This document shows, piece by piece, positions 11,631 through 22,251 of a DNA stretch of 64,000 bases. Source of the stretch: Alnus glutinosa (Eukaryota; Streptophyta; Magnoliopsida; Fagales; Betulaceae); contig NC_084890.1 in NCBI RefSeq assembly GCF_958979055.1, positions 1,488,001 through 1,552,000 of the forward strand, in the 5' to 3' direction. The translations under genes and the position numbers were made by a program. The notes below the pieces were generated by a model that saw nothing but the letters and a program-made list of their open reading frames with translations, had not been told where the DNA came from and searched no databases. The first letter of the stretch is position 1; every line of letters begins with the position of its first letter.

Positions 11631-12785
11631 TCAAACACGCGGCACGCCCAAGGTTTTCAATGCGTTGAAAGGCTGCAAAGGCAGACCATGAAAAACGTTC
11701 TTCAGAAACGCGCCGAGAGCCGCGTACTCAGCTAAGCCCCGAACATCAGCCTTACACCGGAGGAACTGGGGAAAGAATAGCCAAACGCCGGTAACCATCA
11801 CGAATCCAACGGTAAGGATCGTAGATATCAGCCTCGGCAACCGAAACTTCCCGTGAAGGGTCTTCTTCAGAGCGATCTCGACCATCAAACAGACACCGTG
11901 GAGGAGGAAGAACCACGTGATCTCCCAGGTGGGCCGCACGCGCCCCAGGTAGTAGAACATGAGCTCGTGCATGAGAGCCGACACAAGAAAGGTCCCCAGT
12001 ACCGCTGGAAAAGCAGCCCACCTGCGACCTATGACACGTTTACAAATGTTGTGGACAGGTTCGTATACGGTCGGTCGTAGGATGCTGGTGACCATGAGGT
12101 TCCATCTTCTGCCCCAGAAGTCTTGCAACGAGGTGGAGAGGTATGGCTCGTCGAACTGCGGCTCGAGCTCGAGGCCCAGGAGGGCTCGAGCCAAGGCTGC
12201 AACCATGGCTAGGATGATCTCAAGGCCGAAATATATGTGGAAACAGTATAGAATCAGTATGACTGTTGGATGAATGTGCTCGCGGTAGTCATAGACTCGG
12301 ATCAACAATGCTACTAGTAGACCCTTTACAGCATAGTTTAGACGCGACTTGGGTACACTCTTGGGCTTTTTGGGAGCTGGGTGTTCCTCAGTTTTGCCAT
12401 TTGAATCTGAAGGTATTGGTTTGTTTTGGGGTTTTTCCGATGACTTTGGAGGTGGGTTTTGTCGGATCTTAATGGGAAAACAAGCAAGGGCAACGAATTC
12501 GAAGCTGCCAAGAGGGAGTGATGGGTCTGAGGAAAGAGGCCCTTTGCCAAAAGCAAAGAGCAAGAGCTTGAAGTTGGCGAGCCAAGCAATGAAGAAAGCA
12601 GAGGTGCCCCCGAGATGCATGGAGGAGAGGTTGAGAGGAAGGACAAGGAAGAGGCACACGATTGGGAGCACAGAAAGCAGTCTTGGAATGCCTCTGGGGA
12701 CAATCTTACCTATGGCATAACAGTAGCTTAGAGATATGAAGACCGAAACCCATACCTTGGCGAAATTCTTCATCTCACCCTCCAT
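11631..12785 (-). CDS. Wax synthase-like membrane-bound O-acyltransferase
   Basis: A single-exon frame of 384 aa. Plant wax synthases (long-chain-alcohol O-fatty-acyltransferases, MBOAT superfamily) join a fatty acyl-CoA to a fatty alcohol to make wax esters in the ER membrane. Hallmarks seen: LNLSSMHLGGTSAFFIAWLA and FKLLLFAFGKGPLS (about residues 53-84), then SLQDFWGRRWN (about 220-230), and the active-site-type His in ALMHELMFYYLGRVRP (about 267-282), with HG in FFLLHGVCLM soon after. About eight hydrophobic segments are visible. A polar Lys/Pro-rich loop near residues 105-145 makes it somewhat longer than the usual 340-350 aa. The ATG has a TATATATA stretch about 130 bases upstream (12910-12925 on the plus strand). 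The exact substrate cannot be read from sequence; other O-acyltransferases of this clade (sterol or alcohol) are possible. Confidence 0.9.
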   Translation of the reverse strand: MEGEMKNFAKVWVSVFISLSYCYAIGKIVPRGIPRLLSVLPIVCLFLVLPLNLSSMHLGGTSAFFIAWLANFKLLLFAFGKGPLSSDPSLPLGSFEFVALACFPIKIRQNPPPKSSEKPQNKPIPSDSNGKTEEHPAPKKPKSVPKSRLNYAVKGLLVALLIRVYDYREHIHPTVILILYCFHIYFGLEIILAMVAALARALLGLELEPQFDEPYLSTSLQDFWGRRWNLMVTSILRPTVYEPVHNICKRVIGRRWAAFPAVLGTFLVSALMHELMFYYLGRVRPTWEITWFFLLHGVCLMVEIALKKTLHGKFRLPRLISTILTVGFVMVTGVWLFFPQFLRCKADVRGLAEYAALGAFLKNVFHGLPLQPFNALKTLGVPRV

Positions 12786-13270
12786 TTTCTGTGTCTGATA
12801 ATCTTTCCTTCTTCTTCCTCTTCTTTTTGTACGTTCTTGATCTTAATTTGCACTTTCGGTGGTCAATAGATGAGGAATAGAGAGGTTTTGGATCCACATG
12901 CAAGTTGGAGTATATATATATATATGAATAAAATATATTCTATGATCAGAAATGTGGAAGCCACTAGGAAGAGAAGCTGAACCGCGTTTCTCACTCGGCC
13001 GTTTAGAGTATAAAATATATGAATCTGGTATTTTCTTGACCGTTGACTGAAAAAAAAAAAAAAAAGATTAAAGTTGATATTCTTAATGTTTTTATATAAG
13101 AATAATGTTTAAACCTGGATATGGTTTGGTCAAATTATTTCAAAGTTAACCAAACAATTAACTAAAATTGTATTGCTTTGTTAAGGGCCTTAAGGCTAAT
13201 CATTGATTAAAAAGTCAATGGAAATGAGGTGGTTAAATTCTTAAAGATTCGATAGCCATTCTTCTTCTTC

Positions 13271-13306
<36 letters not shown>

Positions 13307-13529
13307 GCAATTCTACTTGTTAAATCACATGAAGGTAAAGGATGAAAATAATGTTTAAATTCAGGACATTTGTTCAAATATTATGTTAAATTATAATTTA
13401 TTTTAAAAGCTTAAAGAATTGATAAAAAAATAAAAAATTTAATTATTTAACACTATATCTATACATAATAACAATACATTTTAATCCCGCCTATAGTTCG
13501 TCTATTCTGTGACTCAAACATCTGACATG
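12786..13529. other. Promoter side of the wax synthase gene plus intergenic DNA
   Basis: A (TA)n stretch at about 12910-12925 can serve as TATA region for the minus-strand gene. A run of more than 30 T lies at about 13272-13305, after a CTT microsatellite. No other gene is visible. Confidence 0.5.
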
Positions 13530-13691
13530 AGAGTAATGCTAAAAGTCTTTTTCTGTATCTCTCTTGTTTCATTCCAAAAATAAAGTGGCTATTAAAATTA
13601 TCAATTGATGTGTGATAGATCACTATTGAATTTAATCGAATGGTGATTTTAAAAATCACATTATTTTCAGAGAGACTTATATAATTACTCT
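13530..13691. mobile_element. Small MITE with AGAGTAAT termini
   Basis: Left end AGAGTAATGCTA and right end ATAATTACTCT are inverted repeats. The about 160-bp body also folds, with GATTTTAAAAATCAC near the right arm. Similar GAGTAA termini occur in the element at 17386-17588. No coding capacity. Confidence 0.55.
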
Positions 13692-13900
13692 TGACGTGGT
13701 ACTGCCCGGCATCCACAACATATGCTTTAAAGAGCCATTTAATTTCTTCAAATTTTAAAGGACCATATCTTAAATCTACCCTCATTCAAATTTTTTCTCA
13801 TCCTTTATTTACAATGATATGCTACATATATGAAATACTACTATTCATTATTTGTCTCATATTTTATTCATTTCTCTGTCCTTAACTTAATAAAAAAAAT

Positions 13901-14434
13901 GGTTAAATATTATTTAGCCATCTCAACTAATAGTCATTTTTTATAAATCTCCACAAACTAACAGATGTTATGCTTTGGCTCTTCAAACTGCCAATTTGTT
14001 GCAACTTAGTCCTATTCGTTAGTCTCTATTCGAAAGAATTAGCTATCCATTCCGCACTTAACCGTTATATTGGATAGAAAATCAAATTTGACCAAAATGT
14101 TTTGAAAATACCCTTATTTTGACCATTGAAAAACAAAAATTACCCTTTGTATTTATTAACTAGTAGAAGAAAAAAAATTACCCTTAACAAATTATTATAT
14201 TTAAAAAAATAATAAAAAGGAAAGGGTAATTTGGTTTTTCAATGGTCAAAATAAGGATATTTTCGAAACATTTGTCAATTTTGATTTTCCATCCAACATA
14301 ATGGTCATGACTGATGAATGGGGCTAAATAATAATAGATTGACAGTTTGAATGGCTAAATCATGGCACTTGTCAGTTCGTGATGTTTCATAAAAAAATGA
14401 TGGTTAGTTTCGGGGGCTAAATAATATTTAACCC
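13901..14434. mobile_element. Foldback/MULE-like element A (left member of a joined pair)
   Basis: The terminal 19 bases GGTTAAATATTATTTAGCC are perfectly inverted at the right end (GGCTAAATAATATTTAACC). The inverted arms continue well inside (for example TTTGGCTCTTCAAACTG against CAGTTTGAATGGCTAAA). It is flanked on the left by T(A)8T and on the right by TAAAAAAAT (14435-14443), consistent with a 9-bp MULE-type target duplication in A-rich DNA. No ORF. Confidence 0.75.
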
Positions 14435-14443
14435 TAAAAAAAT

Positions 14444-15404
14444 GGTTAAATACAATTTAACTCCCCCAAATTACCACAATTTATTCGGATGGCTCCCAAA
14501 ACTACCAATGCTTGTATTCTGATCCCCAAATTACCACTTGCTTATTTTTTGGCCCTATTTGTCAATTTGTACCGTTTAAGTGGACGAAAACTGAGTCACA
14601 TGCACGGCACATTACTCTTTTAGCCTAAAAACCCGAAAATACCCATCTCCCTACCCTCTGAAATTCTCACGGTATTTTTGACGACCTGCTGGGTCTGCCG
14701 GAAATTGAGGACGAGCGGTGTCGCCAGCATGTGGGGAGACGATCTACTGGGTCTATCGGAAATCGAGGTTTGTTATGAACCTGTCCACTATCGAGCGGTG
14801 GTTGTTTTAACCGTCGGCACCCCAGTCCCTCCTTCGGCACAGTTGGCACCCATCCAGACTTCAATCAACAAAAAACCAGAAAGGCACCCACCCAGAAATC
14901 TCGTGTCTAAAAATCGGCACCCTCTCTTGTCTTCAGTCGGTAAAAAATCAGCAAGAAAGCCACCAAGAAATCGGCTCCCTCTCGTCTTCTCTCGTCTTCA
15001 CGTGCACGGCAACCCTCTCGTCTTCAACTCTCGTCTTCACTCAATAATTTGCAAGCATCAAACGATCATCTTCAACCCTCTTGTCTTCACAGTCGGCAAG
15101 TTCTCCACGAATCACGACCTTCAACCCTAGAAAATACCAAAAGTTCTCCACAGTCGGCATTGTTTCGAATGGCACTATGGGAATTTTAGAGTGTAAGGAG
15201 AGGAGTATTTTTGAGCTTTTAGCCTAAAGAGTCACGTGTCGTGTAGGTGACTCAGTTTTAGTCCACTTAAACGGCACAAACTGACGGATGGGGCCAAAAA
15301 ATAAGCAAGCAGTAATTTGGGAGGCCAAAATGCAAACTTTGGTTGTTTGGGGGGCCATTCGGAGAAATAGTGGTAATTTGAAGGGCTAAATTGTATTTAA
15401 CCCC
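14444..15404. mobile_element. Foldback/MULE-like element B (right member of a joined pair)
   Basis: Left end GGTTAAATACAATTTAAC; right end CTAAATTGTATTTAACC. Arms about 180 bp long remain complementary (for example GTCCACTTAAACGGCAC at about 15259 against GTACCGTTTAAGTGGAC near 14568). It is flanked by TAAAAAAAT (14435-14443) and TAAAAAAAC (15405-15413), near-identical 9-mers. The middle (14680-15150) is GC-richer with repeated CTCTCGTCTTCA words; the open frame there is a by-product. Confidence 0.75.
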
Positions 15405-15539
15405 TAAAAAAACTAAACTTCCCCTTAATGATACAATGATTTCATATATGAAAGATTACTACTCATTTCTGGATCTCTCCTTTTAACTTAATTAAAAAAA
15501 CTAATCTTCCCCTCATCTCAATGACTTTGGTTCCTTAAT

Positions 15540-15815
15540 CGAGTAATGTTTGAACCATATTTTTTATCTTTCTAAAATTGACATAACTTTTAAAATCACC
15601 ATTAGATTTTGGATGGATCAGTACTATTTTTTATCCAATGATGATTTTAAAAGTTACATTAACTTTGGAATGATAAAAATACGGTCCCTACCATTACTCT
15701 TATAAATCTCCCATAAAATCGCTATTGAATTTTGATTAAATAATAATTTTAAAAGCAACATCAATTTTGAAAGGATAAAACAATGGTCCCTAACGTTACT
15801 TTTCCAAACCTCCAA
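15540..15815. mobile_element. MITE-like inverted-repeat sequence
   Basis: Left part: AACTTTTAAAATCACCATTA and the AATTGACATAAC motif. Complementary copies occur at about 15640 (GATGATTTTAAAAGTTAC) and 15740 (ATAATTTTAAAAGCAAC). ACGGTCCCTACCATTACT and ATGGTCCCTAACGTTACT are near-duplicates at about 15694 and 15783. It reads as one or two decayed MITEs; ends are approximate. Confidence 0.45.
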
Positions 15816-16557
15816 TTCTATTGGGACCCATTCTCCAATTTTTATTTATTTATTTATTTATTTTTTAAAAAAATCACTTTCCAATATAAAGAATGCAATA
15901 TATAGTGTTTTAGAAAAATGGATCTTCAAAATAAACGACAGGAAAAATAAAATAAAATAAAATAGGCCTACCTTCAGTCATGTTTATTTAAGCTTGCTCT
16001 TAATTGATTGGATGTAAAAAATTCCAGCAATATATAAAATTTCATAAGAAAATTTTAAAGAGAGGACTCTTCTTTCTACGCCAAATTTTGGTTATAATAT
16101 TGATGGCCCTCAATTTCAATTTCAATTTAATTATTCTTCCCATCAAGGATATATATAACTGATCAATTCTGTTAATACTGTTTTTATTGGAATAAACTAC
16201 TAAACGGTCTTATATTTTTGTTTTTTAAAATCAAACTAAATCACTTGTGAGATATGAAACAAATTTTAATTTATTTGACAATTAATATTTTACACACGTT
16301 GACATGTTGTCAAGCAAAGTAGTAGTTGTACTCTTTTGGTGGTATCGTCCACTGTCTTAGTTTTCTCCGTTAAATAACGGGTGATCTTGTTTGTACGTAA
16401 ACTCCAACTCCACATTTGATTTTAAATATAATATGCAGATTTAAATTATACAATTCAAACAAATTCCAAAGAATTTTTTATTTTAAACACGAGTATATTG
16501 CAATTGACTTTGGTTAGTGAGACAAAAGGTTTGGTTTGTTAATAATTTTTATATTTT

Positions 16558-16563
<6 letters not shown>

Positions 16564-16642
<79 letters not shown>
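16564..16642. repeat. (AT)n microsatellite, about 40 units
   Basis: An uninterrupted alternating AT run of about 79 bases. Confidence 0.97.
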
Positions 16643-16646
<4 letters not shown>

Positions 16647-17073
16647 ATGTTACGTAATGGTAAAAGTAATTTGAAGAGTTTCGTTAGAGTTTTAATTTTT
16701 GAGTTACATAATGTGACGTATTTTAAGTAATATTTTGTGACAGTCACTTAAAAAAAAATGCACTTAAAACACGACACATTAGTTGATATAACATTTGTGA
16801 AACGAGCAATATTACTCTTTTATTCAATTCCGACTTATTTCTTTTACAACATTTAAGCCAAATCCCCTAGATTTTGTATTGAAAGTGTGGACGGCGACTA
16901 AGATCGAGCATATTCCAATGGATTCTCTAATATATTTTTACCTAAAATAGCTAATCAATTTTTTATTTTATTTTAATTTCATTTTATCTAATGACTTTTC
17001 AAGTGAACTCTACATTCAATTATTTATTTTTTTTCTATATTGTTTAAATATTTTTATTTTGTTTTTTTTTTCA

Positions 17074-17076
<3 letters not shown>

Positions 17077-17141
<65 letters not shown>
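17077..17141. repeat. (AT)n microsatellite, about 32 units
   Basis: An uninterrupted alternating AT run of about 65 bases, roughly 430 bases after the previous one. Confidence 0.97.
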
Positions 17142-17145
<4 letters not shown>

Positions 17146-17385
17146 CTCTCTAATTGCCTATTAGCCTACATCAAACATTTTCTTCCATAATGAATATAAA
17201 ATGCAGTCTCCCTTTTGTCCCTTGTACTGCACATGGAAAAAACACATATAAAATGTTGCGCATGTTCTTATAAAATATTCATCACAGGTTCACAGTAGTT
17301 ATTCATACGCTGATACACATCTTATTTAAGTCAACAAATGGCCAGCTCGATGACAGTCAGCCGGATCATGGGATGTGACTTGAAA

Positions 17386-17588
17386 GAGTAAAGTTTGTCG
17401 TTCAATTCTTACGTGACTTTTGTATAATTTTAACAATATTTTTTTAAGATCAATTATTAAATATTTAGGGCTCATATGTAGAAAAAACAAATTCAATAAT
17501 TGATCATAAAAAATAAAAAATAAAAAAATAAAAAAAATAGTTAGAGTTGTATTAAAATTATGTAAGAGTTGTGCGACAATCATTACTC
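17386..17588. mobile_element. MITE with GAGTAA.G.TTGTCG termini
   Basis: Left arm GAGTAAAGTTTGTCGTTCAA and right arm (complement) GAGTAATGATTGTCGCACAA are inverted, and the complementarity continues for about 50 bases (CTTACGTGACTTTTG against CTTACATAATTTTAA). About 200 bp, no ORF. Confidence 0.65.
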
Positions 17589-18720
17589 AATTAATATAAT
17601 GCATTAGAGCATTAAAAGCTTTTCTAAATTTTATTTCCTTCTCTTCACGTAAGAAAACTCTTGAAAAACTACCTGAAAGTTGAATAAGATTTTTTTATTG
17701 TTCCTTAAATTAAGGAAATATAAAGGGAAGTAAAAATTGTTCCATTAACATTATCTTAATATAAAAAAACTTTTTATTTCCTCTCTCATTCTTCTGACAT
17801 TTATTTGAAACAATTTTTAAATGATTTATATTTCATCTCTCTTTCTCTTAGCATTTAATTAAAGAATATTTAAATGGTATATGGAAAGAATAATAGAACT
17901 TATTGTGGAGTGCATTTAAATAGAGAAGTATATATTGTTCTAAGCGGTGGTGATAGGGTGAACGATCCCAACTCCCAAGCCTTGGTAAGCTCGATGGTAA
18001 TAGTGTGATTGATCCTGACTCAATCAGAAGAAGAGGAACGAGATGAATGAAGATCGTACAACGGCCCAAGTTTTTAACGGTAGGTGAGTGAAATTTTTTG
18101 TTCGTTTTTAATTCTCCGGCCATTTCAATATTTTTACCAACATTTTCAGTTAATTTTTTGTTAGGGACTCAATTTCTAACTCATGTTGGTTTATGTTTGT
18201 GCGAGTTGGTTTCTTTTGATTGCATAATCTACTTGTCTCGAGTAGGTTGATCCCGCATCTTTAAGTTGTTCGGAACATGGGAATTTTGTATCCTCCCTCT
18301 CTTAGGATAAGCTAAGACAAAGATTTCTTCTAAACTAGATTGAAGAAAAATACAATGTGTTATTTAATATGTGAGAATTACATAATTTTTTTAATAAAAT
18401 TTAATCATGATTTGTTAATACTATTAAAAGAACACGAATTTTTTACTGACATTTTTATTAACGGAATTAAATGCCAATTTAAAAGAAAATTTTATCCGAA
18501 TATGAGCTGGGCGGTGGTCACTGAGCAAGTCATGATGCAGAGAGGGAGAGGTACACGATGAGATAAACTCATGTTGTGCAAACCAAGACGTGGCAGACCA
18601 TTTAATGAGGTACGTAATTCAATGATAACGTTTCTCTTTACATATTCAATGACCGTTGGATCGTCATCGCATGGTTGCAAGAATTCCCAGATCAGATTGT
18701 GATCACATCTCTTACGAGGT
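17589..18720. other. Intergenic, upstream of the cysteine-rich gene
   Basis: No coding sequence recognised. GGTAAGCTCGATGGTAATAG and nearby words (17980-18010) do not belong to a frame I can support. The last about 150 bases lead into the promoter of the gene at 18805. Confidence 0.5.
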
Positions 18721-18750
18721 CTATAAATTGTATATAAGAAGCTGCAACGA
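18721..18750 (+). promoter_or_regulatory. TATA region of the cysteine-rich protein gene
   Basis: CTATAAATTG and TGTATATAAG lie 60-85 bases before the ATG at 18805, the right distance and orientation for a plant TATA box. A second TATATATATA run at about 18760 is closer to the ATG and less likely. Confidence 0.5.
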
Positions 18751-18804
18751 AAAGCATATATATATATAGCAAAAGAAAATATTCAGTTTGAAGAGATCGA
18801 AGAG

Positions 18805-19125
18805 ATGGTGGGGTGGAAGCAGAAGCCGCCGCCGAAGTTGGGTCTGGTGTCAATAATGATGCTGCTGATCACGATATGGTCGACGGTGATTTCGCCGGCG
18901 CTGGCCTGCGCGCCAAACGGCGGCGAATGCAAAGTCTGCATCGTAGAGCAGTTCAAGTACGGGTGTCCATTGTGTGTACCGGTCATACGCTGCATGGCGC
19001 GATGCTTGTGGGGTGGTCGCTCAAGGTCTGTGTGTGTAAAGAGGTGTGATTGCAACGGTGGGAGCCCAAATCTCTCCGATTGCAAGAAATGCCTGTCGCG
19101 GTGCAAATGCAGCTGTGCGGCTTAA
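18805..19125 (+). CDS. Secreted cysteine-rich protein, 106 aa, function unknown
   Basis: A single-exon frame. Residues 1-11 are basic, and residues 12-34 (LGLVSIMMLLITIWSTVI, then SPALA) form a typical signal peptide with predicted cleavage before CAPNGGEC. The mature about 71 residues contain 15 Cys spaced as C-x6-C-x2-C-x8-C-x2-C-x5-C-x3-C, then C-x3-C-x-C, then C-x2-C-x3-C-x-C-x-C. This implies a compact, disulfide- or metal-binding extracellular peptide. The spacing does not fit the defensin, LTP, Bowman-Birk, snakin/GASA, STIG1 or metallothionein patterns I know. 15 is odd, so one Cys may be free or pair between subunits. TATA sequences lie 60-85 bases upstream and the ATG is the first in that leader. 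I do not recognise a named family; the coding call rests on the signal peptide, Cys regularity and promoter. Confidence 0.8.
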   Translation: MVGWKQKPPPKLGLVSIMMLLITIWSTVISPALACAPNGGECKVCIVEQFKYGCPLCVPVIRCMARCLWGGRSRSVCVKRCDCNGGSPNLSDCKKCLSRCKCSCAA

Positions 19126-19676
19126 TTAGATGAGTTAATTTCACGCTACTCTCTGGCTTTAGACATATAAAATAAGCATCCCTTAATACCAATATGTAGA
19201 AATTAAGTTTTTCTCTCTGATATTTCCAATTTCCTTTTCGTCCTAGTATTTTAATTTGAATGTCTCTTTTAGAGACTGAAATTTGCTTTCTTATTATTCC
19301 TCGTAAGAAGAGAGACTGATTCGAACTAGTGATATTCGCTTTATGAAGCGTCATCTTCAATCAATTTAACTACCTCTTATGACAGAAATTTGATTTGTTA
19401 ATTTCACAACTATCACATCATCAATATTGATATGGCAATCTCAGAAAATATATATATATATAAATCTCAACCAGCTTGTTGGATGATTATTGGATAAAAG
19501 TTTGGTTTCTCCCATGAGAAATAATGTCGTATTTTTCAGGGTTGTTCTTTTACCAAGGGTTTAGTATTAATAATTATTTTCATCCAAGACCAAGAGCATC
19601 CACAAGAACACAAATTGGAGACATATTATATATATATATATATATGGTAAGCTAGCTGTACCCATACCACACAGGA
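19126..19676. other. Convergent intergenic region between Cys-rich gene and BAG gene
   Basis: It holds the likely 3' UTRs of the plus-strand gene ending at 19125 and of the minus-strand gene ending at 19677. Short (TA)n runs occur near 19449 and 19628. No gene. Confidence 0.55.
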
Positions 19677-20345
19677 TCAGGGCTCACGAAGAAACCTCTG
19701 CAAGCACCGAAACCCCAAATGCTGAGCACAAAACCTCTCCATCTCGTCACCCCCTCGTTCCCTACAAACCTCCTCCTCCATCTCCGCAACGACGTCGTCC
19801 CAACTCCTCATAAACCCATCATAATATCCATAACCCCACTGTGTATGGTTAGTGAAACAACAATCATCACCCACCTTGGCCTCGGAAATCGCGTCCAATA
19901 TCTCCTGCAACGCCACGATCCGACGGCTGACCTTCCTCCTCGCCTCCCTCACCGCTGGATCAACCCCGGGCACCGAGTCCAGCCTCAGCAGCAAACCCAT
20001 CAGGGCCTCGTTCATCCTCAGCTTCTCGCGGTCGTTGCTCCGAACGGCATCCACCGTTTCCTGCCTTTGGATTAGGCGTTGCAGTTGGTCGGCCTCGGAG
20101 TTGACGGCTGAGATTTTTTTGTACAGGCTGCGGACTATGTGGGCCCGGTAGGCGGACTGGATTTTGGTGGCGGCGTTGGGTTTGGGGAGATGGACGGTGA
20201 TGGGGATTTGGGCCGTTTCGGAGGACTGGATGGGAATTTCGGTGGAATTGGGATGTGGTGGAGGGGTAGAGTTGTCATTATGGAGAGTGTAGGTGACAGT
20301 GGTGGAAGAGGAAGAGAAGAAGCTGGCTTTGCGAGAGTGTTTCAT
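19677..20345 (-). CDS. BAG family co-chaperone with IQ motif (BAG5-like)
   Basis: 222 aa from the chosen start. BAG domains bind the Hsp70/Hsc70 ATPase domain and promote nucleotide exchange; plant BAG5 also binds calmodulin through an IQ motif and is reported in mitochondria. Seen here: a Ser/Thr-rich N-terminus (MKHSRKASFFSSSS) fit for organelle targeting, an IQ motif (AATKIQSAYRAHIVRSLYKK, about residues 62-81), then a BAG helix bundle (NSEADQLQRLIQRQETVDAV through VSRRIVALQEILDAISEAK, about 86-160), and a C-terminal tail with acidic residues. The open frame runs 17 codons further upstream (ATG at 20396), but a TATTTATTTATAG element lies only 5-20 bases beyond that ATG, so the downstream ATG at 20345 is preferred. 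Single exon. BAG5 versus another short IQ-BAG member is inferred from length and layout. Confidence 0.88.
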   Translation of the reverse strand: MKHSRKASFFSSSSTTVTYTLHNDNSTPPPHPNSTEIPIQSSETAQIPITVHLPKPNAATKIQSAYRAHIVRSLYKKISAVNSEADQLQRLIQRQETVDAVRSNDREKLRMNEALMGLLLRLDSVPGVDPAVREARRKVSRRIVALQEILDAISEAKVGDDCCFTNHTQWGYGYYDGFMRSWDDVVAEMEEEVCRERGGDEMERFCAQHLGFRCLQRFLREP

Positions 20346-20398
20346 GGCTGAGTGCTTTGCCAGAAAGGGACAGTGATTGAAGGGTGTGGCCGACAATT

Positions 20399-20415
20399 CT
20401 ATAAATAAATAAAAT
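20399..20415 (-). promoter_or_regulatory. TATA box of the BAG5-like gene
   Basis: On the minus strand TTTATTTATTTATAGA. It is about 55-70 bases upstream of the ATG at 20345 and decides between the two candidate starts of the BAG gene. Confidence 0.5.
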
Positions 20416-21426
20416 ATACATAATAATTAATATTCAAATGATTTCCTTCTAGTACTGTAGGTGTAGGCTGTAGGATGCTTCTTGAATGGTCTTGGCGCCT
20501 TAATACGAGCCGTTTTGATACGGGACCCACGGCTCTGCTTTTTTTAAACGAATGGGCTTCCTTGATCCTTCATTCCTTCGTGTTTGAAAACATTATTATT
20601 ATGGCATTTGAAATCTGAAACGGGTTGTTCACGCATTTCCATGTGTCCAATGGATTTTGAATCCGGTGCGTCCGTTACATTTTTGTAACGGTTATATTAG
20701 TTAATGGCTGCCTTAATAGTTTGATGGGCCCTTTTATCTTGGGCCTTATTAGTTTAATGGCCTTTAGGTAGGTCTATATAAACAAGACTAGGTAAATGTT
20801 TTAGGCATGAAAATTGGTATTCAGTCTTTAGCTGAAAATGGAGGGGGAGTACCTCGAATCACTCATGGAGGTTTTAGGTATCCTCGAATTTGCCTATTAT
20901 CAGTGTTAATTCCATTTTAATTTCTTCTTCCATTTCTCTATTTCTCTCCATTTCTACTCTAAATTCCCATTAAACCAGAAAACTTGTTACAATTTTTGAG
21001 AAATCATCCTTTTTTAAGTGCAAGTAAAAATTATTATTTGACGTAAAATTTAATTGTGATTTATTTAAAATTTAATAATAATTTTTACTGTTATGTTAAA
21101 AAGTATAAAAATAAAACATATTTAACATTTTTTATTATTTTTTCATTGTCGCAACTTGGGTTACAAATGAGTGATTTGGCTATCTTAATGGCTAGTTTGG
21201 AGGGATTGAACCATCCCTTTAAGTGAATTTGGCCAACCTAACAATCATTCAAGCCTTTTTTCTTTTTCTTTTTTTAAAAAATAAATTGCTGGGGTAATTA
21301 GAACATTCTTATTAGATTACCCAAAGCTTATTTTGACTAGTATTGCAGTAAAAATAGGGGAAAAAAAAAAAAAAAAAATAGCCTCATCCACTAGCCATTT
21401 TAACTAGAAAAATGGATAATTCGTAG
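20416..21426. other. Intergenic, no gene
   Basis: Upstream region of the BAG5-like gene, then decayed AT-rich sequence. No supported ORF, RNA gene or element with defined ends. Confidence 0.55.
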
Positions 21427-22086
21427 TAGGGGTGTATAAGCGGTTATAACTGGCGGTTATTGGCTAAAACTGCTAACCGCCTAGCGGTTATTTTATTTTA
21501 CCAACCGCAACCGCTAAACGCCTAGGCGGAGGCGGTTATTTTTATAACCGCCGGTTAGCGGTTATAACCGGCTGTTTAAAACCTCTTTTGAATTCCGGTT
21601 TTAGGCCGGGTTTAGACCGGTTTTAGGCTAGGTTTACACCAGTTTTGGGCCGGTTTTTGTACATATTTTAATTTTTTCAAAAAAAAAAATTAATACTTTT
21701 TGGGCCTTTTGTCCTTTGGTACAAAATTAACAAATCTAAATACAAAATTACAAATCCAAAACACAAACATAACCAAATCCAAATCTAATTTTTCAAATCC
21801 AAATAACCAAATTCAAAACCAAACAAATCCAAATAACTAAATACTCAAAGACATTACAAATCCAAAATAACCAAATTCAAAACCAAAAAATTACAAAATT
21901 TTGGTTTTTTATTTTTATTTTATTTTAATATATATATATTAGCGGTTAGCGGTTATTTATAACCGTTTTTAAAACCCTATAACCGCTAACCGCCTCCGCC
22001 TAGGCGGTTAGCGGTTATTTATAACCGCTTTTAAAAGCGGTTAGCGGTTTTAAAGCGGTTATAACCGCTCCGTTTGAACACCCCTA
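21427..22086. mobile_element. hAT-type non-autonomous element rich in GCGGTTA repeats
   Basis: Termini TAGGGGTGT and ACACCCCTA are inverted. The subterminal 100-150 bases on both sides are built from many copies of AGCGGTTATAACCG and GCGGTTAGCGG in both orientations, a classic transposase-binding layout. Flanking 8-mers ATTCGTAG and GTTCGTAC agree at 6 of 8 positions, weak support for an 8-bp hAT duplication. The middle has A-rich repeats of an AAATCCAAATAACCAAAT type. No ORF. Confidence 0.7.
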
Positions 22087-22251
22087 GTTCGTACAGTGTT
22101 TAACAACTCAACAATGACTAAAAAAATAAAAAACTGAACAATACATTGAAAAAAATAATAAAAAAAAAATCAATATGATTCTCTTTTCTCTTTGAGAATA
22201 GTAAAAGTGGATAAATAAAAAAATATTTTAAATGAAATAAAGAAAGTGGAT

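Larger units (their letters stand above)
15816..17385. other. Intergenic AT-rich DNA with two long (AT)n arrays
   Basis: No gene is visible. (TTTA)n and (AAAAT)n short arrays occur near 15840 and 15940. The only open frames lie across the (AT)n arrays and are artefacts. Confidence 0.6.

Noticed and set aside
14678-15130. 150-aa plus-strand frame
   Set aside because: It lies entirely inside foldback element B and comes from repeated CTCTCGTCTTCA words.
18805-19125. Defensin, snakin/GASA or Bowman-Birk inhibitor
   Set aside because: Cys number and spacing do not match those families, so no function was assigned.
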